Shown: positions 16,648-27,328, counted from the stretch's first letter. The stretch: DNA of 64,000 bases from an uncultured Blautia sp. (GCF_947654165.1 NZ_CANTKB010000019.1:1-64000), one strand, 5' to 3'. Notes: generated by a model from the letters alone, not told the origin. Numbers and translations: made by a program.

Positions 16648-17634
16648 ATGAAAATAGGAAAATTGCCGGAACCGGTGCTGATTCGTTCTGTGTTAAAGGA
16701 AGTAGGGCACAGAAGACCGGAGGTACTGGTAGGTCCGGCAGTAGGACAGGATTGTGCTGTGCTGGAAGCAAAGGAAGGGGAAGTTCTGGTGTTTTCTACA
16801 GACCCTATTACCGGCACGACCAAGGATATTGGCAGCCACAGTGTGCATATCACGGCCAATGATCTGGCTGCGTCAGGAGCAGAACCTGTTGGCATCATGA
16901 TCACGATACTTCTGACGCCGGATACAGACGAGGCAGAACTGAAGGATATGATGCGAGGGGTTGAAAAAACCTGTAAAGAGCTGAATGTAGAAGTCATGGG
17001 CGGACATACGGAAATTACTGATGTGGTGAAACAGCCCCTGATCTCACTTACCGGTGTAGGAAAAATGAAAAAAGAGAACCTTCTTGTGACTTCAGCAGTG
17101 AAGCCTGGTCAGGACCTTGTAGTAACGAAGTGGATAGGCTTAGAGGGTACTTCCATTGCGGCAAAAGAAAAAGAAGAACTGCTGCTGGAAAGATTTGCCC
17201 CTTCTTTTGTAGAGACAGCGAAAAATTTCGATCAGTATCTTTCCGTACTTCCAGAAGCAAAAATCGCCAGAGAGTGGGGCGTTTCTGCCATGCATGATAT
17301 TACAGAGGGCGGTGTGTTTGGTGCTCTCTGGGAGATGGGAAGCGGTTCAGGGGTAGGTCTTGATATTGATTTAAAGAGTATTCCTATTCGACAGGAAACA
17401 GTAGAAGTGTGTGAAGCACTGGGATTGAACCCTTATATTCTTATGTCCAGCGGTTCGATGATGATCGCAGCGGATGACGGACATGGACTTGTGCGGAAAC
17501 TGGCACAGGCAGGAATCCATGCAGCCGTTGTGGGAAAAGCTACGGATGGAAATGACCGTATTCTCAGAAACGGAGAGGAAACCAGATATCTGGACAAACC
17601 TCAGAGTGATGAATTATATAAAATTTACCAGTAA
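16648..17634 (+). CDS. AIR synthase/HypE-family protein
   Basis: 328 residues. N-terminal ATP-binding half contains VGPAVGQDCAVLEA, DPITG and ITANDLAASGAEP; the C-terminal half contains HDITEGGVFGALWEM. This is the PurM/HypE/ThiL/SelD superfamily. HypE dehydrates thiocarbamate on its C-terminal cysteine during NiFe-hydrogenase maturation; here the C-terminus (DELYKIYQ) has no such cysteine and no hyp genes are nearby, so it is the free-standing clostridial HypE-like group of unknown substrate. Start 16648 lies behind CGGAGG. Confidence 0.8.
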   Translation: MKIGKLPEPVLIRSVLKEVGHRRPEVLVGPAVGQDCAVLEAKEGEVLVFSTDPITGTTKDIGSHSVHITANDLAASGAEPVGIMITILLTPDTDEAELKDMMRGVEKTCKELNVEVMGGHTEITDVVKQPLISLTGVGKMKKENLLVTSAVKPGQDLVVTKWIGLEGTSIAAKEKEELLLERFAPSFVETAKNFDQYLSVLPEAKIAREWGVSAMHDITEGGVFGALWEMGSGSGVGLDIDLKSIPIRQETVEVCEALGLNPYILMSSGSMMIAADDGHGLVRKLAQAGIHAAVVGKATDGNDRILRNGEETRYLDKPQSDELYKIYQ

Positions 17635-17651
17635 AGCAGAGGAAAATATAC

Positions 17652-18152
17652 ATGGCAAAGTTAAATATTGTATTATTTGAGCCGGAAATCCCGGCAAATA
17701 CAGGAAATATCGGAAGAACCTGTGTGGCTACGGGAACCAGGCTGCATCTGATTGAGCCTCTCGGATTTCTTTTAAACGAGAAAGCTATCAAAAGGGCAGG
17801 AATGGATTATTGGAAAGACTTAGATGTGACAACTTATGTAAATTATCAGGACTTTCTGGACAGAAATCCGGGTGCTAAGATTTATATGGCAAGTACAAAA
17901 GCACCGAAAACATACGTAGATGTAGAGTATGAGGAAGATTGTTATATCATGTTCGGAAAAGAAAGTGCCGGAATTCCGGAAGAGATTTTGCTGGAAAACC
18001 AGGAAACAGCGATCCGTATTCCAATGATTGGGGATATCCGTTCCCTGAACCTCAGCAATTCCGTAGCAATCGTGCTTTATGAAGCATTGCGTCAGAATCA
18101 TTTTGACCATATGCAGTTAGAGGGGCATTTAACAAAATATGAGTGGAAGTAA
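17652..18152 (+). CDS. trmL: tRNA (cytidine/uridine-34 2'-O)-methyltransferase
   Basis: 166 residues, whole length of the TrmL/YibK SPOUT methyltransferase family. Motifs: FEPEIPANTGNIGRTC at the start, LIEPLGF, MFGKESAGIPEE and the SAM-knot loop IPMIGDIRSLNLSNSVAI. It methylates the ribose of wobble position 34 in certain tRNA-Leu species. It begins 17 bp after the HypE-like gene and closes this operon, with a terminator directly at its stop. Confidence 0.95.
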   Translation: MAKLNIVLFEPEIPANTGNIGRTCVATGTRLHLIEPLGFLLNEKAIKRAGMDYWKDLDVTTYVNYQDFLDRNPGAKIYMASTKAPKTYVDVEYEEDCYIMFGKESAGIPEEILLENQETAIRIPMIGDIRSLNLSNSVAIVLYEALRQNHFDHMQLEGHLTKYEWK

Positions 18153-18177
18153 AAAGGCTGCCGTTGCAGCCTTTTTT
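18151..18177. terminator. Bidirectional terminator between trmL and the kinase gene
   Basis: AAAAAGGCTGC pairs with GCAGCCTTTTTT around CGTT. Convergent genes on both sides; A- and T-runs serve both directions. Confidence 0.9.
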
Positions 18178-19590
18178 AGTGCTCTTCTTTGCTTTTAGAA
18201 AGCGTAAAGATAAATTCAGTTCCGACTCCTTCGGTACTGATCACGTTGATGTTTTGTTTGTGTGAGTTAATGATTTCTTTTACAATGGCAAGTCCAAGGC
18301 CAGTGCCTTTTCGGTCTTTTCCTCTGGAAGAGTCAATTTTGTAAAAACGATCCCAAATCTTAGAAAGACTGGATTTCGGAATACCGCAGCCCATGTCTTT
18401 TACAGAAATAAATACAGTCTCATGCTTTAAGGTGGATTCTACTTTGATAACAGAGTCCTCCGGGCTGAATTTAATAGCATTGTCAATGAGGTTATATAGA
18501 ACCTGCTGAATCTGTCCCATGTCAGCGTAGACGAATAGAGTTTGTCCGGTGAGGAGCAGTTCTATGGAAATTCGTTTATCACGACAGGTCCCTTCAAACG
18601 TTTCTGCGGTGCTTTTGATAACGGCATTAATATCAAAATTACTGTAATCCATCTGACGGCCTTTTTCGTCAAGGTGGTTCAGAGTCAAAAGACTCTGAGT
18701 GAGTTTGTAGAGGCGGTCAGTTTCATGCACGACAATTTTCAGGTATTTTTCCTGAAGTTCCGATGGGATGGTACCGTCTAAGATGGCCTCGGTATAACCT
18801 TTGATAGAGGTCAGAGGAGAACGAAAATCGTGGGAGACATTGGCAATGAATTTTTTCTGGTAGTTTCCGGTCATGTCCAGTTCGTCTGACATATAGTTCA
18901 AAGTCATGGCAAGATAGCCAAGTTCGTCCTCTTTTTCCAGAGGAATATTATATTTCAAATCTCCGGAGGCAAAGGCATCTGCTCCCTGGATGATTTTTCT
19001 GAGCGGGCGGTAGATCATAAGAGAAAATACCGGGATGATAGCCAGCATAATCAGGAGAAATAAGGAAAAAAGCAGATACATGATATTCAAAAGGGCGTCT
19101 CTGCGTTCCAATAATACCGTCATGGGAAGATGAATGGCAACATAGCCCTGTACCCGCATATTCAGGGTGACAGGTACCATAACACTGAGCTGTTCTTCTG
19201 AGAATTGCTCATAAAAAACTCCTGTTTGATAGTAGGAACCGCTGTTTTGGCCTGGATTAAAGTCTTCAATGACAGGAAAATTGTCATTTACAAATGGAAC
19301 AGAAGTATTCAGAAGAAGTTCTCCTTTAGAACTAATGAGCCAGATAGAAGTACTTTGATAAGAGGCCAGATTAGAAAGATTTTTATAGATTTCCTGACGG
19401 CTGTCGGAAGCCCGGTAGGAGCAAATCAGCGGATCTTGTGCTATTTTAGCGGCCTCCCGGTAAAGCTCTTCACTGTAAATAGATTCCACATGATTCTGGA
19501 TGAACTTGCCGCCTGCAAGGGAGATGGCGGAGAATCCCGCCAGCCCAAGAAGAATAATTGCCAGTATAAATTTAAAGTATAAATATTTTT

Positions 19591-19594
<4 letters not shown>
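18176..19594 (-). CDS. Membrane sensor histidine kinase
   Basis: 472 residues. Membrane helix at about 8-29, an extracytoplasmic sensor region to about 165, second helix 167-192, then a HAMP linker. The HisKA box is NVSHDFRSPLTSIKG with the phosphorylated His near 256; ATPase boxes are NLIDNAIKFSP (N), DMGCGIP (G1) and GTGLGLAIV (G2). All catalytic motifs are intact. It overlaps the response-regulator gene by four bases, so they are a pair. The sensor region has no family I can name; the signal is unknown. Confidence 0.92.
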
Positions 19595-20295
<701 letters not shown>

Positions 20296-20313
20296 TACTT
20301 GCAGTACCTCCCT

Positions 20314-22692
20314 CTATTTCTTAAATTCTACGATTGTAACACCTGCATCTCCTTCGCCAAACTCAGCCAAGTGGAAATCCTTTACATATTTCAGGCGTTT
20401 CAGATAATTATGCACGCCTTTTCTAAGAGCACCGGTTCCCTTTCCGTGCACTACACGAACACTGCTAAGGTGAGCAAGATAGGCATCGTCCAGATATTTG
20501 TCAAGTTCTGCGATTGCTTCGTCCACGGTTTTTCCCAGAAGATTGATCTCTGTACGGATAGATGCAGATTTATTCATTTTAATCCGTCCTGCACCGGTAC
20601 GCTGAATGGATGGGCCTGTGATGACTGGTTCGTCGATCAGCTCCAGATCAGACAGATGCACCTTGGAACGGAGAATTCCCATTTGGACAAAAACCATGCC
20701 TTTGGCATCCGGTTTGGAACTGATGGTTCCTTTTACATTCAGGCTTAGGACTTTCACTGCGTCTCCCAGAGAAACATCCTTGGCTGTGAGACTGGATTTT
20801 TTCTTTTCCGGTGTCTTTAAGGCCATTTTCTTTCCTGCTGAATCCATTTTCTGTCGCAGCTCCGTACGCTTTTTCTCAAGCTCTTTGGCAGACATGGTCT
20901 CCTGGCCGGCTTTGTTAAAGATTTTCATGGTCTGGTCAGCGTATTCTTTGGCTTCTCTTAAAATCCGGTGAGCTTCCTCATTGGCATCCTGGAGAATCCG
21001 TTCCTTTCGCTGCTCTAATTTATCCTGTTTGGACTCTAACTGTTGTTTCAGTTTATGAATTTCTTCTTTGTAACGGGCAATTTCAGCCTGTTCTGCTTCA
21101 ATGGTTTTCCGGCTGTGTTCCAGGGTAGACAGCACATCTTCAAAGGATTCATCTTCCTGGCTGATCTGTTCTTTTGCCTTGTCTATGATATATTCCGGCA
21201 GCCCTAATTTTCCTGAAATGGCAAAGGCATTACTTTTGCCCGGAATACCGATGAGAAGACGGTAGGTAGGACGAAGGGTTTCTACGTCAAATTCACAGGA
21301 AGCGTTTTCTACACCCTGGGTCGAAAGGGCATAGACCTTCAATTCACTGTAATGTGTGGTAGCCATGGTACGGATTCCCTGACTGTGAAGGTGGGAAAGG
21401 ATGGCAATGGCAAGGGCAGCACCTTCTGTAGGGTCTGTTCCGGCTCCCAGCTCGTCAAAGAGAACCAGAGAATCTTTATCCGCCTTTTCAATAAAGCGGA
21501 CCACATTGGTCATATGAGAAGAAAAGGTACTAAGAGACTGCTCAATGCTCTGCTCATCTCCGATATCTGCATAGACCTCTTTGAACACGCTGAGACGGGA
21601 ATGCTCAAATGCCGGAATATGAAGACCGGACTGTCCCATCAGGGTCAGAAGTCCTACGGTTTTTAAAGAAACCGTTTTACCACCTGTGTTTGGACCTGTG
21701 ACAACTAAAAGGTCAAAGGTGTCGCCAAGACGGATATCAATAGGAACGACTTTGTGTTTTTCAATCAAAGGGTGACGCCCTTTTTTGATATCGATAATGC
21801 CCTGTGTGTTAAATACAGGCTCTGTGGCATTCTGAGACTTTGCCAGGAGAGCTCTTGCGAAAATAAAGTCCAGCTGCGTAAGGGTTTTCAGGTTGTCCTG
21901 GATCAGTTCCAGATATCCGGCTGTCTCCTGGCTTAAATTTGAAAGAATGATTTCAATTTCCGCCTGTTCTTTCACTTCCAGTTCTCGGAGTTCGTTGTTC
22001 AGTTTTACAATAGCCATAGGCTCTACAAAAACAGTGGAGCCGGTGGAAGACTGGTCATGGATCATACCGGGAACCTGGCCTTTGTATTCTGATTTCACAG
22101 GAATACAGTATCTTCCGTTTCTCATGGTGACCACGGCATCCTGAAGATAGGAGCGACCCTGGCCGCTGACATAGGAAGAGAGCTGGCTGTGGATTTTGTC
22201 ATTGGTATTTTTCATGGCTCGTCTGATCTGACGCAGAGCAGAACTGGCATCATCAGCAATTTCTTCTTCTGAGAGGATACAGCGGCGAATCTCAAGAGAA
22301 AGGGGGGTGAGAGGCTGTAAAATCTCAAACATACTGTCCAGTGAATCTGGAGTCTCTTCCTGATTTTCCCGGCGGGCATAAGCCTTGGCACGATTGGTAT
22401 TTTCTAACAGAGTACATACAGCCAGAAGTTCCCCTGTGCCAAGTGTACTGCCGATTTCAAGACGTTTTAAAGAACCCCGGATATCTTTTACACCGCCAAA
22501 AGAAAGAGCACCTTTCTGATAAACACGGGAAAGGGCATCTGCTGTTTCCTGCTGCATGGCTTCGATCTCTACAATGTTATCCAGGGGTTTTAAATCTCGG
22601 CACAATTGCTTTCCGAGACTGGAGGTTGCAAAACCTTCCAGAAGTTCCAATATTTTGTTGTATTCTAAAGTTTTAAATGCTTTTTGATTCAT
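20314..22692 (-). CDS. mutS2: Endonuclease MutS2
   Basis: 792 residues, standard length. Helical core, then an ABC-type ATPase with VTGPNTGGKTVSLKTVGLL (Walker A, about 330-350) and SLVLFDELGAGTDPTEGAAL (Walker B), a coiled coil (510-610) and a C-terminal Smr nuclease domain (INLLGKTVDEAIAEL, VHGKGTGALR). MutS2 lacks the mismatch-reading domain of MutS; it suppresses homologous recombination and in Bacillus acts on collided ribosomes. ATG 22692 lies six bases after AAGGTG. It heads a unit with the two-component genes. Confidence 0.96.
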   Translation of the reverse strand: MNQKAFKTLEYNKILELLEGFATSSLGKQLCRDLKPLDNIVEIEAMQQETADALSRVYQKGALSFGGVKDIRGSLKRLEIGSTLGTGELLAVCTLLENTNRAKAYARRENQEETPDSLDSMFEILQPLTPLSLEIRRCILSEEEIADDASSALRQIRRAMKNTNDKIHSQLSSYVSGQGRSYLQDAVVTMRNGRYCIPVKSEYKGQVPGMIHDQSSTGSTVFVEPMAIVKLNNELRELEVKEQAEIEIILSNLSQETAGYLELIQDNLKTLTQLDFIFARALLAKSQNATEPVFNTQGIIDIKKGRHPLIEKHKVVPIDIRLGDTFDLLVVTGPNTGGKTVSLKTVGLLTLMGQSGLHIPAFEHSRLSVFKEVYADIGDEQSIEQSLSTFSSHMTNVVRFIEKADKDSLVLFDELGAGTDPTEGAALAIAILSHLHSQGIRTMATTHYSELKVYALSTQGVENASCEFDVETLRPTYRLLIGIPGKSNAFAISGKLGLPEYIIDKAKEQISQEDESFEDVLSTLEHSRKTIEAEQAEIARYKEEIHKLKQQLESKQDKLEQRKERILQDANEEAHRILREAKEYADQTMKIFNKAGQETMSAKELEKKRTELRQKMDSAGKKMALKTPEKKKSSLTAKDVSLGDAVKVLSLNVKGTISSKPDAKGMVFVQMGILRSKVHLSDLELIDEPVITGPSIQRTGAGRIKMNKSASIRTEINLLGKTVDEAIAELDKYLDDAYLAHLSSVRVVHGKGTGALRKGVHNYLKRLKYVKDFHLAEFGEGDAGVTIVEFKK

Positions 22693-22897
22693 CTTTATCA
22701 CCTTATCTAATTTTTCAGATTAACATCTTTATTTTACATGAAAAAACATAGAAAGAAAAGGGCAAATATAGACTTCCGGCAACAGCTCCTATTATAAGAT
22801 ATAAGAGAAAGAGAAAAATATTTTGTGAAATTTCATAAAAAGTTCATATATTTTCGGTATAATAGACAAAAATACAGGCTTATGCGGAGCGTATGAT

Positions 22898-24196
22898 ATG
22901 GACGAAGAAAGAAAAGATGAATATGAATTCCTGAAAGAAACCATTAAGGCAAAACCCATTGATAAGAAAAAACTGGTGAAACAGACAGGATGCCTGGTTG
23001 GGGCGGGAGCGGTGTTCGGTCTGGCAGCAGCACTTGTATTTGCCATGATAGCTCCCGGACTTTTGAAGAAAATGCAGGATAAAGAGAAAGCATCTCAAGT
23101 ACAATTTTCTCAGGAACGTGTGACAGAAGAGAAAGACAGAGAGAATGCTGAAAACTCTGAGGGGACAAATGAAACAGAAGAAGATACAGAAGATACGGGA
23201 GAAACCGTACAGACAATCGTTCAGGAAATGACGCCTGAGGATTATCGAAAGTTGTATCAGGATATGTTTGCCACTGCAGACGAGGCGAAGAAATCAATGG
23301 TGACTGTGATTGGAAGCCAGAATGATGAAGACTGGTTCCAGACCCCTTATGAAAGCCAGATTTCAGGACTGCTGGTGGCAGAAAGCGGACAGGATTATTT
23401 TATTCTCACAGAATATCGAATTGTGGAAAATGTAGATCGTATACAGGTGGTATTTTGTGATGGGACGATGACGGACGGAAGATTTTTGAAGGAAGATACA
23501 AATACCGGTTTTGCTGTGTTGAAAGTGCCAAAGACAGGGATTCCTTCGAAGACAAAAGAAGCGATTGCCATTGCCCCTCTGGGAGAATCGTATTATGTGA
23601 AACAGGGAGAACCGGTTCTTGCAATTGGAAGCCCTATGGGGTATAGTGATTCTGTAGGCTATGGCATTGTTACTTCTGTGTCCAATACAGTTTCCAGAAT
23701 TGATGCGGAATATGGTCTTCTCACGACGGATATTCCAGGAAGCATCCACGGGAGCGGTGTGCTCCTGAATCTGGATGGAGAGATTGTAGGAATGATCGCC
23801 CAGTCCTTTGCCGGGGAGGATACGCAGAATCTGGTAACAGGGCTTCAGGTTTCCCAGATGAAGGAAATGATTCAAATACTTTCTGATGGAAATAAAGAGA
23901 TGGTTTATATGGGAATCACAGGTGAGACTATCACATCAGAAATTTCGGAGAAAAAGGGAATTCCCGTCGGTGTATTTGTGGAGCAAGTGGAAGTAGAGTC
24001 TCCTGCTATGCAGGTAGGGATTCAAAATGGAGATGTTATTATAGAATTGAATGGGGAAAGGATTGAAACGGTAAAAGGTTACCAGCAGCAGTTGAAATCA
24101 TGCAAAGCCGGAAGTACCGTAAAGGTAAAAGCCATGCGTCAGGGAACAGAGGGATATGTGGAAGTTTCTTTTGATGTAGTGCTGAAGACAAGATAA
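22898..24196 (+). CDS. Membrane-anchored HtrA/DegP-fold protein, triad lost
   Basis: 432 residues. Cytosolic N-terminus, one membrane helix (about 32-57), an acidic linker (65-110), a trypsin-like HtrA domain (120-330) and a C-terminal PDZ domain (about 340-430; NGDVIIELNGERIETV). The HtrA framework is clear (AIGSPMGYSDSVGYGIVTSV), but the catalytic His is Arg174 (ILTEYRIVENV), the Asp is Gly204 (DTNTGFAVLKV), and the GNSGGP loop reads SIHGSGV with the catalytic position replaced by Gly285. It should therefore be a pseudoprotease, perhaps a binding or scaffold protein. Start 22898 is preceded by GGAG; the TATAAT at 22858 may be its -10 box. The next gene starts 41 bp on. Confidence 0.85.
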   Translation: MDEERKDEYEFLKETIKAKPIDKKKLVKQTGCLVGAGAVFGLAAALVFAMIAPGLLKKMQDKEKASQVQFSQERVTEEKDRENAENSEGTNETEEDTEDTGETVQTIVQEMTPEDYRKLYQDMFATADEAKKSMVTVIGSQNDEDWFQTPYESQISGLLVAESGQDYFILTEYRIVENVDRIQVVFCDGTMTDGRFLKEDTNTGFAVLKVPKTGIPSKTKEAIAIAPLGESYYVKQGEPVLAIGSPMGYSDSVGYGIVTSVSNTVSRIDAEYGLLTTDIPGSIHGSGVLLNLDGEIVGMIAQSFAGEDTQNLVTGLQVSQMKEMIQILSDGNKEMVYMGITGETITSEISEKKGIPVGVFVEQVEVESPAMQVGIQNGDVIIELNGERIETVKGYQQQLKSCKAGSTVKVKAMRQGTEGYVEVSFDVVLKTR

Positions 24197-24237
24197 GACT
24201 GAAAAACAAGGACAGAAACAAGGGAAGGAAATGAAAA

Positions 24238-25188
24238 ATGAAATTTATTAACACACTCCGAGAGGGAGAACGCCTCTCAGGAATTTATTTATGTAAACAT
24301 AAACAGGCGGCTGTCACCAAGAATGGAAAACCTTATGAGAATGTGATCCTCCAGGACAAAACAGGCACTCTGGACGGAAAGATCTGGGATCCAAACTCTC
24401 AGGGGATCGATGACTTTGATGCTTTAGATTATATTGATGTAGTAGGAGATGTGACCAGCTTTCAGGGCAGTTTGCAGGTGAGTATTAAGAGAGTCCGCAA
24501 AGCCTCAGAAGGGGAATATGAACCTGGAAATTATCTCCCGGTAAGCAATAAAGATATTGGAACAATGTATCAGGAGATTCTGAGTTATGTTAACCAAGTG
24601 AAAAATCCGTATCTTCACAGACTTTTGGTATCTTTCTTTGAAGAGGATGAGGAATTTGTCAAAAGATTTCAGGGGAATTCTGCGGCAAAGACGGTGCATC
24701 ATGGATTTATCGGTGGACTTTTGGAGCACACCTTGAGCGTAGTGCGTCTGTGTCTGTATTACTGCAGGACCTATCCTATTCTGAATCAGGACCTGCTGGT
24801 AACTGCAGCGATGCTTCATGATGTGGGAAAAACAGTGGAGCTGAGTCAGTTTCCAATGAATGATTATACCGATGACGGACAGCTTCTGGGACATATTATG
24901 ATCGGTGCGGAGATGATTCATGATAGGGCAAAAGAAATACCGGGATTTCCGGTCAAACTGGAAAGTGAGCTGAAGCATTGCATTCTGGCTCATCACGGGG
25001 AGCTGGAGTATGGTTCTCCTAAGAAACCGGCTCTGGCAGAGGCAGTAGCACTGAATCTGGCAGATAATACAGATGCGAAAATGGAAACCCTGACAGAAAT
25101 TTTCCATGCAGCAGGCGACCAGAAAGACTGGCTTGGTTTTAATCGTCTCTTTGAATCAAATCTGCGAAAAACCAGTTGTGGAGAATAA
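24238..25188 (+). CDS. YhaM-type 3'-5' exoribonuclease
   Basis: 316 residues. An N-terminal OB-fold (about 10-95, ENVILQDKTGTLDGKIWD) binds nucleic acid; an HD hydrolase domain follows with HHGFIGGLLEHTLSVV and MLHDVGKTVEL, then ILAHHGELEYGSP, giving the metal-binding His/Asp set. YhaM degrades RNA from the 3' end and trims mRNA in Firmicutes. It is a few bases short of overlapping the next gene group and reads as an operon with the HtrA-like gene and rlmD (16-bp gap). Confidence 0.9.
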   Translation: MKFINTLREGERLSGIYLCKHKQAAVTKNGKPYENVILQDKTGTLDGKIWDPNSQGIDDFDALDYIDVVGDVTSFQGSLQVSIKRVRKASEGEYEPGNYLPVSNKDIGTMYQEILSYVNQVKNPYLHRLLVSFFEEDEEFVKRFQGNSAAKTVHHGFIGGLLEHTLSVVRLCLYYCRTYPILNQDLLVTAAMLHDVGKTVELSQFPMNDYTDDGQLLGHIMIGAEMIHDRAKEIPGFPVKLESELKHCILAHHGELEYGSPKKPALAEAVALNLADNTDAKMETLTEIFHAAGDQKDWLGFNRLFESNLRKTSCGE

Positions 25189-25203
25189 GACGGAGAGGAC
25201 AGT

Positions 25204-26565
25204 ATGGAGTTTAAGAAAAATGATCTTTTGACAGTTGTCATCGAAGATATGGGACATGACGGAGAAGGAATCGGAAAAGCGGAAGGCTATACACTGTTCA
25301 TCAAAGATGCAGTCATCGGAGATACGGTAGAGGCAAAAATCATGAAGGCAAAGAAGAATTATGGCTATGCCAGATTGATGAGAGTATTGAATCCCTCCCC
25401 TTACCGTGTGGAGCCTAAATGTCCCTGTGCCAGAGCCTGCGGGGGATGTCAGCTTCAATTTTTATCTTACGAAAAACAATTGGAATTTAAGAAAAATAAG
25501 GTAAAAGGAAATCTTGAGCGAATCGGCGGGTTTGGACAGGTCGAAATAGAAAAAGTAATAGGCATGGAGAAGCCGTGGAGATACCGCAATAAGGCACAGT
25601 TTCCGGTTGGAAAGAACAAAGACGGAGAGATTATTACAGGGTTTTATGCCGGAAGAACTCATTCTATTATTCCTAACAGAAACTGTTATCTTGGAGCAGA
25701 GGTAAATGAAGAAATTTTAAATCAGGTCATTGCATATATGACAGACAATCATGTAGAACCCTATGAAGAAGCCGGCGGAAAAGGACTGGTCAGACATATT
25801 CTTATCAGAAATGGATTCAAAACCGGGGAAATCATGGTGTGCATCATTGCCAATGGAAGAACCTTGCCAAAGGTAAATAATCTCATAGAACGACTTCAGA
25901 CAATACCGGGGATGACAAGCATCAGTCTGAATGTAAATACAAAACGAAATAATGTGATTCTGGGCGATGAGGTGATTACGCTCTGGGGACAGGAAACCAT
26001 CTCTGATTATATCGGAGATATTAAGTTTGAAATTTCACCCCTTTCTTTTTATCAGGTAAATCCGGTTCAGACAGAAAAGCTGTATGGAACAGCTTTAGAA
26101 TATGCAGGTCTTACGGGAAAAGAGACTGTCTGGGATTTATATTGTGGTATTGGAACCATTTCACTGTTTCTGGCACAGGAGGCGAAACAGGTATATGGTG
26201 TGGAGATTGTGCCTCCGGCCATTGAAGATGCCAAGAGAAATGCCAGGAGAAATGGGATTGAAAATGCAGAGTTTTATGTAGGAAAGGCCGAGGAAGTGCT
26301 TCCGCAGAAATATGAAGAAGAAGGAACCCGGGCGGATGTCATCGTGGTAGACCCTCCGAGAAAAGGATGTGAGCCGGAAGTTTTGGATACCATGCTTCAT
26401 ATGAAACCGGAGCGAATCGTATATGTGAGCTGTGATTCCGCCACACTTGCGAGAGATTTGAAAATATTATGTGAAAAAGAATACCAGATTGAGAAGGTGG
26501 CGGTCTGCGATATGTTCGGAAACAGCGTTCATGTGGAGACAGTCTGTAAACTGGTGCGGAAATAG
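25204..26565 (+). CDS. rlmD: 23S rRNA (uracil-C5)-methyltransferase RlmD/RumA type
   Basis: 453 residues. TRAM domain at about 1-60 (DGEGIGKAEGYTLFIKDAV), a 4Fe-4S site C-x5-C-x2-C (CPCARACGGC) with a fourth Cys in PNRNCYLG, and a SAM-dependent methyltransferase domain with LYCGIGTISL, VDPPRKG and the catalytic Cys in YVSCDSATLARD. The family methylates uridines of 23S rRNA (U1939 and/or U747). The exact target is not decided by sequence. A terminator follows. Confidence 0.92.
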   Translation: MEFKKNDLLTVVIEDMGHDGEGIGKAEGYTLFIKDAVIGDTVEAKIMKAKKNYGYARLMRVLNPSPYRVEPKCPCARACGGCQLQFLSYEKQLEFKKNKVKGNLERIGGFGQVEIEKVIGMEKPWRYRNKAQFPVGKNKDGEIITGFYAGRTHSIIPNRNCYLGAEVNEEILNQVIAYMTDNHVEPYEEAGGKGLVRHILIRNGFKTGEIMVCIIANGRTLPKVNNLIERLQTIPGMTSISLNVNTKRNNVILGDEVITLWGQETISDYIGDIKFEISPLSFYQVNPVQTEKLYGTALEYAGLTGKETVWDLYCGIGTISLFLAQEAKQVYGVEIVPPAIEDAKRNARRNGIENAEFYVGKAEEVLPQKYEEEGTRADVIVVDPPRKGCEPEVLDTMLHMKPERIVYVSCDSATLARDLKILCEKEYQIEKVAVCDMFGNSVHVETVCKLVRK

Positions 26566-26595
26566 GAACTACATAAGTAAAAGATTATCCATTGT

Positions 26596-26621
26596 AAGGG
26601 CTGGGAAACCGGCTCTTTTAT
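26596..26621 (+). terminator. Terminator after rlmD
   Basis: AAGGGCTGG pairs with CCGGCTCTT (two wobbles) closed by a GAAA tetraloop, followed by TTTTATT. Confidence 0.75.
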
Positions 26622-26686
26622 TATGCAAAAATATAGCTGCAAAACGAAAAATGTGTTTTTACTGCTTCTGATGAACCAACCCATTA

Positions 26687-26715
26687 TTGACAAGAAAACA
26701 TAGATGTTATAAAAT
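26687..26715 (+). promoter_or_regulatory. Promoter of the zinc-ribbon gene
   Basis: TTGACA (26687-26692), 17-bp spacer, TAAAAT (26710-26715). The ATG follows 50 bp later. Confidence 0.7.
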
Positions 26716-26765
26716 CTAGGTTAATAAATTCAGAAGAGATTTCTTGACGGAGGAGGAATAACAAA

Positions 26766-26960
26766 ATGTTTTGCAGGCACTGTAGGATACAGGTGCCGGA
26801 TGGAGTTACCTTCTGCCCTGTATGTGGAAGAGAGATTAAAGAATCTTTGCCGTTGTTAAAAAGATTTTTTCGATTATTCCAAAGTGCAGATAAAAGTTCA
26901 GGAAAAAATATTTCACATGATAAGAAGCATAAGAAAAAAAGACCGGCAAAAAGAAATTAA
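26766..26960 (+). CDS. Small zinc-ribbon protein
   Basis: 64 residues. N-terminal zinc ribbon with two knuckles, CRHC and CPVCG (residues 3-22), followed by a very basic lysine-rich tail (KKHKKKRPAKRN). Such proteins often touch nucleic acids or are cut-down forms of zinc-ribbon membrane proteins; no membrane segment is present here. GGAGGAGG precedes ATG 26766 and a good promoter lies upstream. Function unknown. It is convergent with the small HTH gene. Confidence 0.65.
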   Translation: MFCRHCRIQVPDGVTFCPVCGREIKESLPLLKRFFRLFQSADKSSGKNISHDKKHKKKRPAKRN

Positions 26961-27003
26961 TCATTTCTGTGCCGGTTGAGAATTGATAAGACGGTAGAGC
27001 TTA

Positions 27004-27216
27004 TTATTTCGTATCTTCATCCGGTATATAAACTAAAATATCAGATATCTGGCAGCACAGGACAGAGCAAAGGGTGTTGAGTGTTTTGGTCGTGACGGTT
27101 TTCTCGCTGCGCAGTCGCTGAATAGTATCCGGAAGTATGCCGTATTCATAAATCAGCTTGTATGTGGAGATGTTTTTTCGATGTAGTGTTTGCCAAAATG
27201 GGTCGTATGAAATCAT
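27004..27216 (-). CDS. XRE-type small HTH regulator
   Basis: 70 residues, nearly all one Cro/C1-type helix-turn-helix domain: STYKLIYEYGILPDTIQRLR is helices 2-3, followed by the TLNTLCSVLCCQISDILVY block typical of this short XRE class. It starts behind GAGGTG. The region before its start holds an imperfect dyad GCATA...TATGC (about 27246-27270), a possible operator for self-control. Target unknown. Confidence 0.8.
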   Translation of the reverse strand: MISYDPFWQTLHRKNISTYKLIYEYGILPDTIQRLRSEKTVTTKTLNTLCSVLCCQISDILVYIPDEDTK

Positions 27217-27328
27217 GTTATCACCTCTGTTTTAAAAAAATGGTAGCATATATGTCATATTATCTATGCATGTTTTAACATTTATGTTTGCGGAGGTTTT
27301 TATTCATAAAAAGATATAGAATTGGTTG

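Noticed and set aside
16648..17634. hypE of NiFe-hydrogenase maturation
   Set aside because: The C-terminal cysteine needed by HypE is absent and no hyp or hydrogenase genes are near.
21352..22676. Several plus-strand open frames opposite mutS2
   Set aside because: They follow the codon pattern of mutS2 on the other strand and have no ribosome sites or neighbours.
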